DNA of 64,000 nucleotides from Pegoplata infirma (Eukaryota; Arthropoda; Insecta; Diptera; Anthomyiidae), in assembly GCA_963921195.1 (NCBI GenBank), contig OY992540.1, positions 77,241,337 through 77,305,336 of the forward strand, in the 5' to 3' direction. A model generated the notes under the pieces. It was given only the letters and a program-made list of their open reading frames with translations, was not told where the DNA came from and did not search any database. This document shows, in pieces, positions 53,953 to 64,000 of the stretch. Position numbers and translations under genes: made by a program. Positions within the stretch are counted from its first letter, which is position 1; each line of letters starts with the position of its first letter.

Positions 53953-54529
53953 GACATTTCTGGGCCACTTAGGTTGGGGGCCCTGGGCACGTGCCCAGTG
54001 TGTTTTACTTACTAAACTTGAACCAGAAATGTGAGTCAACACTGAAACACAAAAAACTAAAAAATTTAACCTTCCGAAAAGAACAGCAAGAGCGTACTCG
54101 GGGCAAAATTTGAATGATTTTTTTTTGAAAAGTAAATGTTAAACTGTTCTTTTGGGTCATAATAAAGGTTCTGAAATCAAATTCTCTTTTAAGTGTTTTA
54201 TTTAAAATTAAAAGAGAAGGGTTAAAATGGATCACCCTATATTACAACGTAAGGTTGGAGTAAAATTTTGTGTAAGAAAACTAATTGTAAGCGAAAACCA
54301 TAAAAAAATGTGAAAGTGTATTTTTTCTACCATGTACATATACTACAATTACGTAAATTAATTTAATGAATCTTTAATGACACCAGTTTCATTGATCAAA
54401 TGAAGCCTGTCTTCGGTTGAAAACGTAGGTCATTTTTCATTTTTGTCAATTTTTATTACTTTCACGTTTATGCAGTGAAAACAACGGGTTAATGTAAAAT
54501 AAACATTTTATTTTTAGCTTTATGAGTAA

Positions 54530-54697
54530 GCGAATAATCACAATTGGAGCGGGAAGCGTGTTTTCGCAACTGTTCACATACATACGTTTTATATGAAAAC
54601 AAAATTCCGCCGCGTTTTTCCGCCAAACTAGATTCAATTATATTTTTATGAGGACAATTGCGGAAAACCGCTTGCCTCTCCAATTGTGATTATTGTC
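54530..54697. mobile_element. Harbinger-like MITE, 168 bp, copy 2
   Basis: Ends GCGAATAATCACAATTGG and CCAATTGTGATTATTGTC with TAA duplicated (54527-54529, 54698-54700). About the same length and interior (CCGCCGCGTTTTTCCGCC) as 29348-29511. Confidence 0.88.
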
Positions 54698-54700
54698 TAA

Positions 54701-55590
54701 GTTTATTCTAGCTCAATGCTTTAGCACTAAAAATGTATGCATAAAAAATAGAAAAATGTACAAAGTCAAACATTTTAAGTCTACTGCTACTAACCATCCC
54801 TGAAGAATACTAAATACAAATTAAGAGATAAAAAATAAACGAAACTTTTGACCAGCTGTTTGCTGCATTTGTATTAGTTTATGCAATAACAAAAATTGTA
54901 TAATATTTAGTAAGTGGCAAAAACATAAACAAACTTAAAAGATAATAAAAAGAGAGAAGTACCTATAATGAAAAAAGTTTTTGACTAAAAAACGGTTTAT
55001 TTACAAAGTAGTATACCAATTTTGAATTAAAATTTTATTTAAAATAAGATTTTAATTTAAAATACTATTAATAAATATAATTAATAATCAAAAAAATATG
55101 AGCCAAAAAAGAAATGGACAAAAGAGAATATCAAAATGGATGTCAACAAAAAATGGTGGATTAAATATAATAAGCTCTTATTTTCTCTATGATTAAATCG
55201 CCATTTAAAAAATTTAATTAAACACAAAAATCAATAAAATAGTTATTTTTGCAATATAAAGTAAATTATTCAATGATTTTTCTTAATATTTCTTAAAAAA
55301 AAAAATACTACTATTTCTATTCAAATAATAAATGAAAAACTGTTCAAAAAAATCGTTGCTCTTTTTCCTTTTTCTGTCTCTTTTTGAGTATAAAATTTAT
55401 ACTATAAATGATCAGCTGTAAAGTTATTTGTATGTATTTTGAATATATTGTTTTACCACTATGTGGTACAGGGTATAATTAATTTGTGCTGATGTTTGTA
55501 ACAACCTGAAATATTGGTCCTAGAAGTTTAAGTATACCGATCGACTCAGAATCACTTTTTGAGTCGAATTGATGAAGTCATTTATAAATA
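54701..55590. other. Apparently unique, no gene recognised
   Basis: No internal copies in the window. AT-rich with no supported coding exon. Confidence 0.35.
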
Positions 55591-55592
55591 TA

Positions 55593-56620
55593 TGAGGCAT
55601 TCCACACCAAATGTCCAGCGAAAAAGGATAGCCCTATATGGAACTTAGAAAATTGCGTTTTTGGTTTTTCAATTTTTCAAAAACTGGGCTTAGGAGGCGT
55701 GGTCAAATATTGGAAAAATGGTCAAATTTGTGGCGAGTTGCCTTGATTAAATATTTATCACATTAAAACGGAATGCACCTCAATCTTAAAAATTTACATT
55801 CTTATATAGTTTTGTATGGGCTATCGATTAAAAATTTTTTTTTTGAAAATTTTCAGAACCCGTTCTGAAATTTTCCATTTTTTAAAAAAGTCAATTTATC
55901 AAAAATCCGGCCAATTTTTTTTCTTTTTTTTAATTTTTTTTTTTAAAGTTTAGATGTTTGTCCATCCACACAAAAAAATTCAGAAAAACATTTTTCGTTT
56001 TTTTCGAGAAAATCGCATTTGAATTTTAAATTTCATAACAATTTTGTAATTTGCTTGTATTTTCTTGTATTAACGTTGCGAATGAGTAATATTCATGCAA
56101 TTAATAGTACTCATTCGCAACGTTAATACAAGAAAATACAAGCAAATTACAAAATTGTTATGAAATTTAAAATTCAAATGCGATTTTCTCGAAAAAAAAC
56201 GAAAAATGTTTTTCTGAATTTTATTGTGTGGATGGACAAACATCTAAACTTAAAAAAAAAGTGGCCGGATTTTTGATAAATTGACTTTTTTAAAAAATGG
56301 AAAATTTCAAAACGGGTTCTGAAAATTTCCCAAAGAAAAAAATTTTATTCGATAGCCCATAGAAAACTATATAAGAATGTTAATTTTTGAGATTGTGGTG
56401 CATTCCGTTTTAATGTGATAAATATTTCATCAAGGCAACTCGCCACAAATTTTACCATTTTTCCAATATTTGACTACGCATTCTAAGCCCAGTTTTTGAA
56501 AATTAGAAAAACCAAAAACGCAATTTTCTTAGTTCCATATAGGGCTATCCAAAAAACCTATTCAGAAATTTACGGGACACATGATTTTCTGTAGCGGGAC
56601 ATTTCGTGTGGAATGCCTCA
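55593..56620. mobile_element. Foldback family A, cleanest copy, 1,028 bp
   Basis: Ends TGAGGCATTCCACACC and GGTGTGGAATGCCTCA-like (one change) with TA on both sides (55591-55592, 56621-56622). Arms of about 490 bp pair almost throughout. The centre GCGAATGAGTAATATTCATGC / TACTCATTCGC is at 56075-56125. No insertions, so it is the reference for the family. No coding frame. Confidence 0.9.
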
Positions 56621-56746
56621 TATGTGTCTTGGGTTGGGGGCGGGGGTTAATTTATTTTACTCAAAATTAATTAAGATTTTTATCTAAATACCAATTGTAT
56701 AGTACATATGAGTATTTTTATAGAAATATTTCTAAATTTTACAAAC

Positions 56747-56979
56747 GAAGGGCTTATTGCAAGAACTTGATAAGCAACATTTTATTTTTCATGTTTTTAG
56801 CTTTCTGCTGATGTTCCATTGACAGATTTTTGGCAAAAGTCTTGCTTTAACCCTTCGTACAATATATTGAGAATAAAAGTTCTGCAAAAGTTCTATTTTC
56901 TACATTATTTTAAAAGCTTTTAGGCAAAAACCACCATAAAATGAAATGTTGCTTATCGAGTTTTTACAATATGCCCTTC
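56747..56979. mobile_element. GAAGGGCTTATTG-ended element, copy 2
   Basis: Ends GAAGGGCTTATTGCAAGAAC and GTTTTTACAATATGCCCTTC. Orientation is reversed relative to 40997-41231 (CTGATGTTCCATTGACAG versus CTGTCAATGGAACATCAG). Confidence 0.75.
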
Positions 56980-57123
56980 AAATTTATTCCTATAGGAAAA
57001 GTTTAAGAAAATTTTCGAAATTTTGAAAATGTCTCCTCCAGAAAAAGTCAAATTTTACTGATAGTAAAAGTCGAGATTCTGAAAACATTTTCAAGTTGAA
57101 AAAATACCAGATTTTTAAGACAT

Positions 57124-59608
57124 GTCGCGACCTTGGGACAACAAGGTTCTAACTGACATTTTTTTCAAAAATGAGTTATATATCGCATCGCACTAAAGCG
57201 ACTACGCTCTTTCGATTGGCGTTCTCAGTTTTTCTCTATCTCTTACAGCTTCTGAGATATTCAATTCAACAAGGTTCTATCTACGTGTTTTTGGTTTGAG
57301 ATTCAGTTAACAAAGTTCTAACTGGCTGATAGAACCTTGTTTACAAAAAAAGCCCATACTGTTTTGCAGATAGAACCATGTGGACACTTTAATTGAAAAC
57401 AGAACCATGTTGCACAGATTAAAAATTGCATATTGCACAAATACACTTAACAAAAAAACTTGTTAAATGATAATAAAAGCTTGAAATTTTTTTTCTACCT
57501 CCTATTTTACCAGAATTCCTATTAAAAATTACCAAAAATTTTTGTAATTTTCAAACTTTTTACTAATAAAATTGTAAATTTTCAGCTTTTTTGACGCGAT
57601 AAACGTTAAAAGGAATTCTCGTGACTCAACTAGATTTTTTGCTACATCCTTTTTTACGAGAATTTCTTGTAAAAATTACGAGATATATGTTTTTATTATA
57701 AAATTACTAGAATTCCTTGTGAACAATAATTTTTTCTTGTAAATTTAAAATTTTTTCGTAAATTTAACTAACTAAAGTTACCAAAAAAATTATCGTAAAA
57801 TGATTGTTTGCTACGAGTACCTCATATTTTAAGAGAGTTTCTAGTAAAAATTACAATTTTATTGGTAATAAGCTTGTAAAATTACAAACAATTTGCAAGG
57901 TTTTCACCAATAAAATTGTAAATTTACAACTTTTTGACGCGATAAAAATTACAAGGACTTCTCGTAACTTAACTAAGTTTTTCCACCTCCTATTTTAAGA
58001 GAATTGGTAGTAAAAATTACGAGCCTTTTTGTAATTTTACAAGTTTTTTACCAATAAAATTGGAAATTTACAACTTTTTTGATGCGATAATGCTTACAAG
58101 GAATTCTCATGCCTATTACTATTTTTTTGTAAAATTACCTTGGAAATTTGTACATTTACGAAAAAAATTGTAAAATTACAAAAAAAAAAAAAAATTATAT
58201 ATCGATAAAAATTTTTTTGTTAAAAAAAAGGAAAACTGTAAGATATTTGTAAAATGAGATTACGGGACTAGTAATTTGACAAGGTTTTTTTTTAGTTTAG
58301 AACCAACTGCAAAGAGAAATATGTGTTTAAAGTCACATGAGCACAGTATTGTCTTGAAACTTATTGAAAATAAAGAGTTTCCTCCCTAGTGGCTTAGCTT
58401 GGAGCTTTTGCGACTCCCAAAAAATAGTTTAAACACACTGGAGAAGAAAAATAATATAACTGGGGTAGCTAAAAGATGCGATTAGGAATTACAATCCGCA
58501 AAACGAATTCCTGAAGCAAGGTTTAAAAAAAAAAAACACATGAAATAAAAGGCTTTTGATAAAACTTCAGTTACTCCAACAGCAGCACTGGCGGAAGAAG
58601 TGTGAACGATATAGCATCAGCCTTCCAAAAAAACGGTCGAAAAAGTATTTGAAGACAAGAATATCACAAAACTGTTAACATGGAGCGAATTTTGTGGTAC
58701 TAAAAATCAGAAATTCCATTATGTCCCTAACAATGGAGTATTTTATTAAAACTCATGCCGATGATGAAAGCATTACCACAGACTAATACAGACTCGACAT
58801 AAGTGACAGGTGTCAAAAAAGTATTCTTTAACCATATGGTTAATATTTTCAAATTATTCTACGAATTAGGTTAGAAAGAGAAAACTGATATAACGCGCCA
58901 TAAGAAAAATAGATGCCAGATCGGTTTTTGTTGTTTCACTCACTCCTAAGTCGTAGAAAGTGTTGCCATGTTAGCGTAAAACGGACTAAAAACCGCTTTG
59001 TTTTCTCCTAAAATCGCTTAATTTCCCCCCAATTTTTCTTATGAAACTCTACTGTCGAGTCTGTGGCATTACAATGAAATACTCATTACCAAGACTAAAA
59101 ACCGACCGTTCTCTTCCCCTTATGTACCCCCCCCCCTAATAACGTGTGACATTATTTTTCCTGCACTACAAAATAAAAAAAATATTATGAAGATCCCAGG
59201 TGGACACTAGGGAGGCTTACCTTGTAAGTCGGCTTATTTTTGATTAACAAATGTTGTATTATTATATTAAAATCCAAATAACACAAGGTTCTATCTGCAA
59301 AAAAATTTTTCTTACAGAAACACAAGGTTCTATTTGGCAGTTAGAACCATGTTGTCCAAATTCATGTGCCTTATCGTTGAGCAACAGAGTTCTATCTGCT
59401 TTTTGAGACTCAAATTGTGCAAAAACTAATATAGTAGCGCGAATATTTTCAAATACATCATAAAATTTAAGGACTAATTTAAAATTATTCAAAAACCGTT
59501 TTTAAATTTAGTCAAAACTGACTTAGTAAGGCGATTAACAATATTCAACCTTAGTTTTCTCAATAGTAGTGTTGGTGCAAATAGAACCTTGTTGTTCCAA
59601 GGTCGCGA
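57124..59608. mobile_element. TCGCGACCTTGG-ended element, about 2.5 kb, with AAGGTTCTA repeats
   Basis: Inverted ends share TCGCGACCTTGG.ACAACAAGG and TTCTA (left 57125; right as complement, ending 59608). Subterminal copies of ACAAGGTTCTAT and AGAACCATGTTG lie on both sides (57145-57420, 59285-59600). The middle is TTACAAxTTTTT low complexity plus a unique stretch and the 58777 insertion. No transposase recognised. Confidence 0.7.
58777..59065. mobile_element. CACAGAC-ended transposon, simple copy with perfect 7-bp TSD
   Basis: Ends CACAGACTAATACAGACTCG and CGAGTCTGTG. TSD GCATTAC (58770-58776, 59066-59072), all seven identical. Its interior matches 28978-29697 once that copy's insertions are removed. 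Confidence 0.85.
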
Positions 59609-59676
59609 TGTTTCAGCAAAAAATGTTGCTAAATTTGAAATTTTCTTAGATTCAGATTTGAAATAAAAAAACAAAT

Positions 59677-59865
59677 CATCTGTCCAATCAGCACAAAAAT
59701 CTGCTGAAAATACACCCATTTTAAGCCACATGAGAAATCTGCTGATTTTAGCAGACACGGTTTGCTGAAAATTTGTCATGATTATCTAGATGAAATCAGC
59801 AGAGAAATTTGTCAAAACAGCAGAGAAATCTGCTAAGACAGATTTTAATTAAAATAAAAGCAGCT
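59677..59865 (+). repeat. CAGCAG-family fragment without tRNA-like module
   Basis: TCTGTCCAATCAGCA, AATCTGCTGAAAATACACCC and GCAGACACGGTTTGCTGA match 14810-14905. The sequence then passes directly to AATCAGCAGAGAAAT without the tRNA-like segment. Confidence 0.7.
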
Positions 59866-59867
59866 TG

Positions 59868-60053
59868 AAAACTGTATGAGGCGTATACTTAATTTTGTAA
59901 TTACCTTTAATAACAATCATACGCAACGGTGCACAGAGATTTATTTTTAATAATTTGGCTATCCAGTAAGAAGGTACTGGACCAATTGCAACAAAATTCA
60001 TACCGGTTATAGCTGACGTAATTTCGAGCTTAAGTTTGAACGCTGGACCTCAC
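59868..60053 (-). repeat. CACTGTG-family repeat, inverted
   Basis: GCTTGAAAACTGTATGAGGC, ATACGCAACGGTGCACAG and CATACCGGTTATAGCTGACG match 31218-31060 and 39240-39400 in inverted order. Confidence 0.65.
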
Positions 60054-60640
60054 CCAGCAAAAATTGGCATTACTAGTAATGGGTTTTGTAATCCGAAACA
60101 GATGTTAATAAGTAGTTACTTATTGAATGAAACACTAATTATTTGAACAAGGGCGTGAGACAAAAATAAGTAGTGAAGAGTATGGAGATAAATAAGAAGT
60201 TACTGACTCGGATTACTAATAAGGAGTAAAAACCCATTACCAATAAGAAGTAAAATAATTAGTTAATTAAAACATTTTAAATTTAATTTGTTTTTACTAA
60301 AACTTAAAAATTGTGTAATTTTTATTAAGGCCTCTGTTCTGTCTTTCACAACTTTTTAATTCACATGAAAATTTCCGAATCATATGAAATCAAGTTTAGT
60401 GTTTTGTTGATCACATTTTCATTCGAAGTTGAAATCGAATAATTAAAATTTAAAAAATTATAAGGAAAAAAGTGCATTCGTTTTACTTTCACCAAATTTT
60501 ATCTATGTGAAACAAAACGAAAAAGAAATTCGGATGTTAAATCTAGAACACCAAAAAAATTCGGAAATTTTCATTTTCACATTTTTTTTGTGAATTACTT
60601 TTTTTGGAACAGCGGCCTAAGTTTTTAAGTACAAAATTTG
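60053..60640. mobile_element. CCCAGCAAAAATTGG-family copy broken by a MITE
   Basis: The left 270 bp match 14001-14272 almost exactly (CATTACTAGTAATGGG, AAACACTAATTATTT). The family is then interrupted by 60329-60617 and resumes for only a few bases (AAGTTTTTAAGTAC) before being lost. Confidence 0.75.
60329..60617. mobile_element. Harbinger-like MITE with GGCCTCTGTTC ends, 289 bp
   Basis: Ends GGCCTCTGTTCTGTC and TTGGAACAGCGGCC with TAA duplicated (60326-60328, 60618-60620). The 14001 element supplies the empty site TTTATTAAGTTTTTAAG. Confidence 0.9.
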
Positions 60641-60705
60641 TACGTAAAACAAAAACAAAAAACTCAAATTTGTTTTTGTTTTTGTTTTACGTACAAAATT
60701 TCTAG
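60625..60705. repeat. Short hairpin of GTACGTAAAACAAAAAC
   Basis: TTTGTACGTAAAACAAAAAC pairs with GTTTTTGTTTTACGTACAAA around an ACTCAAATT loop. Confidence 0.8.
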
Positions 60706-60724
60706 TCACTCACTTCGTACGACA

Positions 60725-61795
60725 TACTGTCAATAAATGCCAACTCCAAAAAGCTTACTTTTCAGGAGAGCTAAAAAACTAGTTATTTCGCATAATATTG
60801 TAAAAATAAACAATGTACCTTCCATGGTTCAAATATTCTAAATAATTTATACCTATGCACAAAATTTCATATTTTGCACTTGTTTGCGCACTTTTCAGAG
60901 ATGGCATTTATTATGGTGAATTCACATCGACAACGTACGTGTGAGAAATTAAAAAAAGATAGTGATATAATGGCAATATCTCGAAAACTAGTCATTCGAT
61001 ATAAAAATCTTTACCAGATTCGTGTTAAGCATGACAAATGCAATAAGAAATGTGGTCTAATTAAAAAAAAAAAGTTTTACAAATTTTTGGAAATTTACAA
61101 TGGGAGTTGGCATTTATTTTCACCAAAAAATATGTACATTAGGGTTATGACGTTTTTTTTGCGACATCCTCCATTCACGGAATCGTGTAGGGCATGGAAA
61201 AACACTAAGAAATATGCTTATGATTTTTCCCGATCGTGAAAAAAGTTCACGCACCAAACGCATTGAAGTTTTATGTAAACAATTTTTTTTTTTAAATTAA
61301 TAAAAGTGATAACTAACTAAATTTTTTTTTGTTTTTTATTATAATAGCGCGAATTGGTCAAACTTTCATCTCCAAAATTGTGGGTAACGGTTTTGTAAGC
61401 AGTGAACCACAAAAACTTGGTTATTAAGAGAAAAGTGAAACTTTAATAAAAAAAATAAAAAAATCGTATATACAAAACTTCAATGCATTTGCTGCGTGAA
61501 GTTTTTTCACGATCGCGAAAAACTAAACTAACAGTTTTTAGTTATTTTCCATGCCCTACACGATTCCGAGGATGGAGGTTGCATATTTGCAAAAAATGCA
61601 AAAAGTACTAACCCTAATGTACATACTACTTTGAGATAGCAGAATAACAAAAATGAATGTAAACGACAACAAATTATTTTTTTGATCTGAAATTTTTATC
61701 ACAGATGGGTATTGCATAGGGGAGCTATTTTCCATCGGAAACTCATTTTGGCTAAATTTGAGTTGGCATATTTTGAATATAGGTTCTCGATATGT
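60725..61795. repeat. Family W repeat surrounding a hAT MITE
   Basis: Outer parts match 18905-19265 (GCATATTTTGAATATAGGTTC at the right; TCTCGAAAACTAGTCATTC near 60980). Terminal sequences were not defined. Confidence 0.5.
61140..61616. mobile_element. Palindromic hAT-like MITE, 477 bp
   Basis: Ends TAGGGTTA and TAACCCTA with a perfect 8-bp TSD ATGTACAT (61132-61139, 61617-61624). Long arms pair, e.g. CGTGTAGGGCATGGAAAA with TTTTCCATGCCCTACACG. Confidence 0.88.
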
Positions 61796-61918
61796 TTAAA
61801 AATGTCGTTTTGATTGCATAAAAAAAATTAGACAATTTTCGCAGTAAAATCTCTGTTATTTTCGGGTGCGGGTGGAGAAATTTCCTATTCCCCCGTGGAT
61901 CAGTGCCTGTCACTGAAC

Positions 61919-62250
61919 ATACTTATCGCTCATTTACTTGTATAACTCAAAATATTTGGTTTTGCAGAAATCGAGTTAAAAGTTTACAATTGAAATTGGT
62001 TTTCCATTGAAAAAGACCGGTACATTGAAAATGTAATAATGGCGTGTTCTCTTCTCCTTGAAAAAGGCCGATACATTGAAAATGTAATGATGGCGTGTTC
62101 TCTTCTCAAACGGTGAGTTTAAAAGATATTAATACGAAATTATGACACAATATAAAGCATTATATAACAGATAATTATGCATCATTAACTCAAAAATCGT
62201 GTTTTTTGAGTTATGACGTTATACAAGTAAATGAGCGATATGTATAAGCA
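61919..62250. repeat. Inverted repeat with ATCGCTCATTTACTTGTATA arms
   Basis: ATACTTATCGCTCATTTACT (61920) is mirrored by AGTAAATGAGCGATATGTAT (62227). TTTTTTGAGTTATGACG follows on the right arm. Confidence 0.7.
62005..62111 (+). repeat. Two-copy 53-bp tandem duplication
   Basis: TTGAAAAAG[A/G]CCG[G/A]TACATTGA ... GGCGTGTTCTCTTCTC, repeated back to back. Confidence 0.8.
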
Positions 62251-62300
62251 CCATGAGGAAAAAAAATGTTTTCTCAATTTTTATTTTTCATTAAGTTTTA

Positions 62301-62431
62301 GTGTTTCTTCACAATACAGCAGCAAGCAGCAGACAGCAACATTTGTACATGTATTTTGTTGTTGCGCCAACAACAAAATACATGTAAAAATTTTGCTGTC
62401 TGCTGTTTGCTGCTGTATTGTGAAGAAACAC
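62301..62431. repeat. Long hairpin with GCAGCAAGCAGCAGACAGC stem
   Basis: GTGTTTCTTCACAATACAGC pairs with GCTGTATTGTGAAGAAACAC, continuing through AGCAGACAGCAA and ACATGTATTTTGTTGTT to a 5-base loop (GCGCC, 62364-62368). Stem about 60 bp with few mismatches. AATCAGs and flanks suggest it lies inside a larger repeat. Confidence 0.88.
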
Positions 62432-62470
62432 TTAGGCGTCGCTACCGGACCCTAAACTTTTTGGTATTAA

Positions 62471-62762
62471 GGCGTGATTAGACGAAAGAGAATTCCCCTA
62501 GATTATTTAAAGTAACTTTTAAAATTGGAATGTCAAATAAAATTTTTTTATATATTTTTTATTTACTTTAATTCGGTTTCCAATCTACAAATTTTTGAAT
62601 AAATGTGCGAAAACAAATAACAATATAATGCAAATGGTAAGCAAAAACAAGTATTAAAGAAATGAGATTTGACACAACAATTTTTAAAGTCAAAAGTATA
62701 TTACCACAGGGTTGTGTTTTACTTTAAATCTAGGGGTTTTTCTTTTCCGTCTAAACGCGCCG
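62471..62762. mobile_element. TTAA-flanked MITE with GGCGTGATTAGACG ends, 292 bp
   Basis: Left GGCGTGATTAGACGAAA, right TTCCGTCTAAACGCGCCG; CCCCTAGATT / AATCTAGGGG lies just inside. TTAA is present on both sides (62467-62470, 62763-62766). TTAA targets occur in piggyBac and Kolobok elements, but the ends do not start CCC as in piggyBac. Confidence 0.65.
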
Positions 62763-62921
62763 TTAAAAAAAATTTCAGACTATGCATTATTTTATATATT
62801 ATTTGGTAATGAAAGTTTTGCTGGTCCCCAATACAAATATCAGCCGATATTTAGTTAAATCGGTCTATTGTCCACAAATACAAGCAGATTTCACTTAAAT
62901 TTGGTTTGTGTGTATTTTCTA

Positions 62922-63586
62922 CACCCAAAAAATTTCATAGTAGCATAGTTAACAAATTCCATAGTTGTTTTAAATAAATTTCAAATCAACTATTTATAAT
63001 CAATAACAACTATGGACAAAGTTGGTCACAACGATTTATTTAAAATTTGAAAGCTGTTCAAAAAGAACAAAATATTAAAATTGTAAAAAAAAATAAAAAA
63101 AAAAACGGAAAAGTGTCAGAAGTTAAAAAAAATTAAGCAATAAATAATTATAATTTTAAAATGTGAGTTAAAGGCTATATTAATTACCACGGAAGAGGAA
63201 AAAAATTGCATCCAACCAACTTAAAAAAGGCATCTCAAAAAACAGATTTAATGGGCATAGAATGTATGGTATGGTATAAGCTAATGACATTAATTGTGTA
63301 ATTTTAATAAATCAATTTAAAAAAAATAAACCAAAATATTGCATTTTTATTTTAAAAAAATATGTCATTTATAATAACTACTTCTAGTATTACATAGTAA
63401 ATATCAACTATGTCTGATTTTTATCAAATACATCGTTGTCAGTAACTTTTTCCATAGTTGATTTGTTTATTTGAAAGAACATAGTTACCAACCACTATTT
63501 CTCATCAACTATGGCATAGTTGGGGTTATTTCACCTATGACATAGTTGAAAAAATAGTAATCAGCAACTATGTAATTTTTTGGGTG
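62922..63586. mobile_element. TA-flanked MITE packed with CATAGTTG motifs, 665 bp
   Basis: Ends CACCCAAAAAATTTCATAG and CTATGTAATTTTTTGGGTG with TA duplicated (62920-62921, 63587-63588). CATAGTTG or its complement CAACTATG occurs over a dozen times, mainly in both terminal 120 bp and in the right third. Confidence 0.85.
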
Positions 63587-63606
63587 TATGCTAATAAAAT
63601 ATCTAA

Positions 63607-64000
63607 TAGTGCATTCACACTTACCTCGAAACCCCGTTGAAACCTTGTATTTTCAATTTTAAACCTCGACTGTTCACACTTGATAATTTTGACACTTGTC
63701 TAGTTTTCGGAAACTAGATAAAAACACACTATTTTTTAAGAGGTTTTATTTTTTTTTAATCCAAATCAATTAATATTTTAAAGCAATTTTATAAATTTAT
63801 AGATTTATTTATTTTTTAATTTTTGGCATTTTCCCATTTTCTCTATTTCTTATTGTCGCACAGTGGTAAAAATATGAAAAATTATGAAATTTATTAGGTT
63901 TCAACGTACTTTCGTTGAAACCTCACTACAAAAAGGTTTAAATTTGTAAGGGAAAATACGTATTCTCAAATGAGGTTTGGCACGAAAACTCGTTAAACGG
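63607..64000. mobile_element. TAA-flanked family Z, cut by window edge
   Basis: Starts TAGTGCATTCACACTTACC after TAA. Same internal order as 23351-23805 (GGCATTTTCCCATTTTCTC, CAGTGGTAAAAATATG, ACTTTCGTTGAAACCTCAC), and stops at base 64000 a few dozen bases short of its expected right end. Confidence 0.78.

Noticed and set aside
60874..61239. Longest short plus-strand frame in the right part (121 codons)
   Set aside because: It runs from family W sequence across the left boundary of the 61140 hAT MITE, so it is a chance frame over two repeats.

Overview
This is a 64 kb window of AT-rich animal DNA that is dominated by nested repeats. It most likely comes from a higher fly (Diptera, Brachycera). 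The best evidence is a spliced HMG-box gene of the bobby sox (Bbx) type, with the homopolymer-rich (Q, N, S, acidic) style of fly transcription factors. Short canonical fly-type introns and Jockey-clade and endonuclease-bearing LINEs agree. The species cannot be named from the sequence alone.

Genes. The only gene reconstructed with confidence is bbx on the minus strand: coding exons 11556-10271, 8331-8250 and 8177-6753, about 930 codons. A clear splice acceptor before the start codon (exon from 11629) shows that untranslated leader exons lie further right. Two candidates with GTAAGT donors sit at about 17.5 kb and 25.4 kb, the second with a TATA box, so the bbx transcription unit probably runs from about 6.7 to 25.5 kb. 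At the left end a plus-strand exon (2050-2610) carries the Ser/Arg/Pro-rich carboxyl end of an unrecognised protein and faces bbx tail to tail. A decayed two-exon gene (35761-36487) and a possible small terminal exon (37685-37770) are the only other gene-like signals.

Mobile DNA. Two LINEs are clear. One is a 5'-truncated element at the left edge, with an ORF1 tail and an intact apurinic-type endonuclease. The other is a badly decayed Jockey-clade reverse transcriptase at 27.6-30.1 kb. The rest is layer upon layer of non-autonomous DNA transposons. Many are exact enough to give both ends and the target-site duplication (TSD): hAT-like with 8-bp TSDs (16280, 20553, 21793, 26351, 61140), PIF/Harbinger-like with 3-bp TSDs (29348, 31893, 54530, 60329, 23351), Tc1/mariner-like with TA (14792, 36606, 47020, 49778, 53286, 62922), Transib-like with a 5-bp TSD (3742), and a family with unusual 7-bp TSDs (28978, 58777, probably 43721). 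A roughly 1 kb almost fully palindromic family (termini TGAGGCATTCCACACC, TSD usually TA) occurs five times and acts as a landing pad for the others.

Layout. 0-1.4 kb: LINE. 2.0-2.7 kb: plus-strand terminal exon. 3.7-6.3 kb: repeats. 6.75-11.6 kb: bbx coding exons, with a foldback element in the first coding intron. 11.7-25.3 kb: bbx upstream intron(s), filled with nested foldbacks. 25.3-25.5 kb: candidate bbx promoter. 25.6-30.1 kb: foldback, hAT and LINE. 30-64 kb: mainly repeats, minisatellites, hairpins and tRNA-like modules, with a few unique stretches. I see no convincing new multi-gene system. The points worth a second look are the tRNA-like modules inside MITE-type elements, the very long hairpins, the element with ends matching the RSS heptamer, and the 7-bp TSD family.
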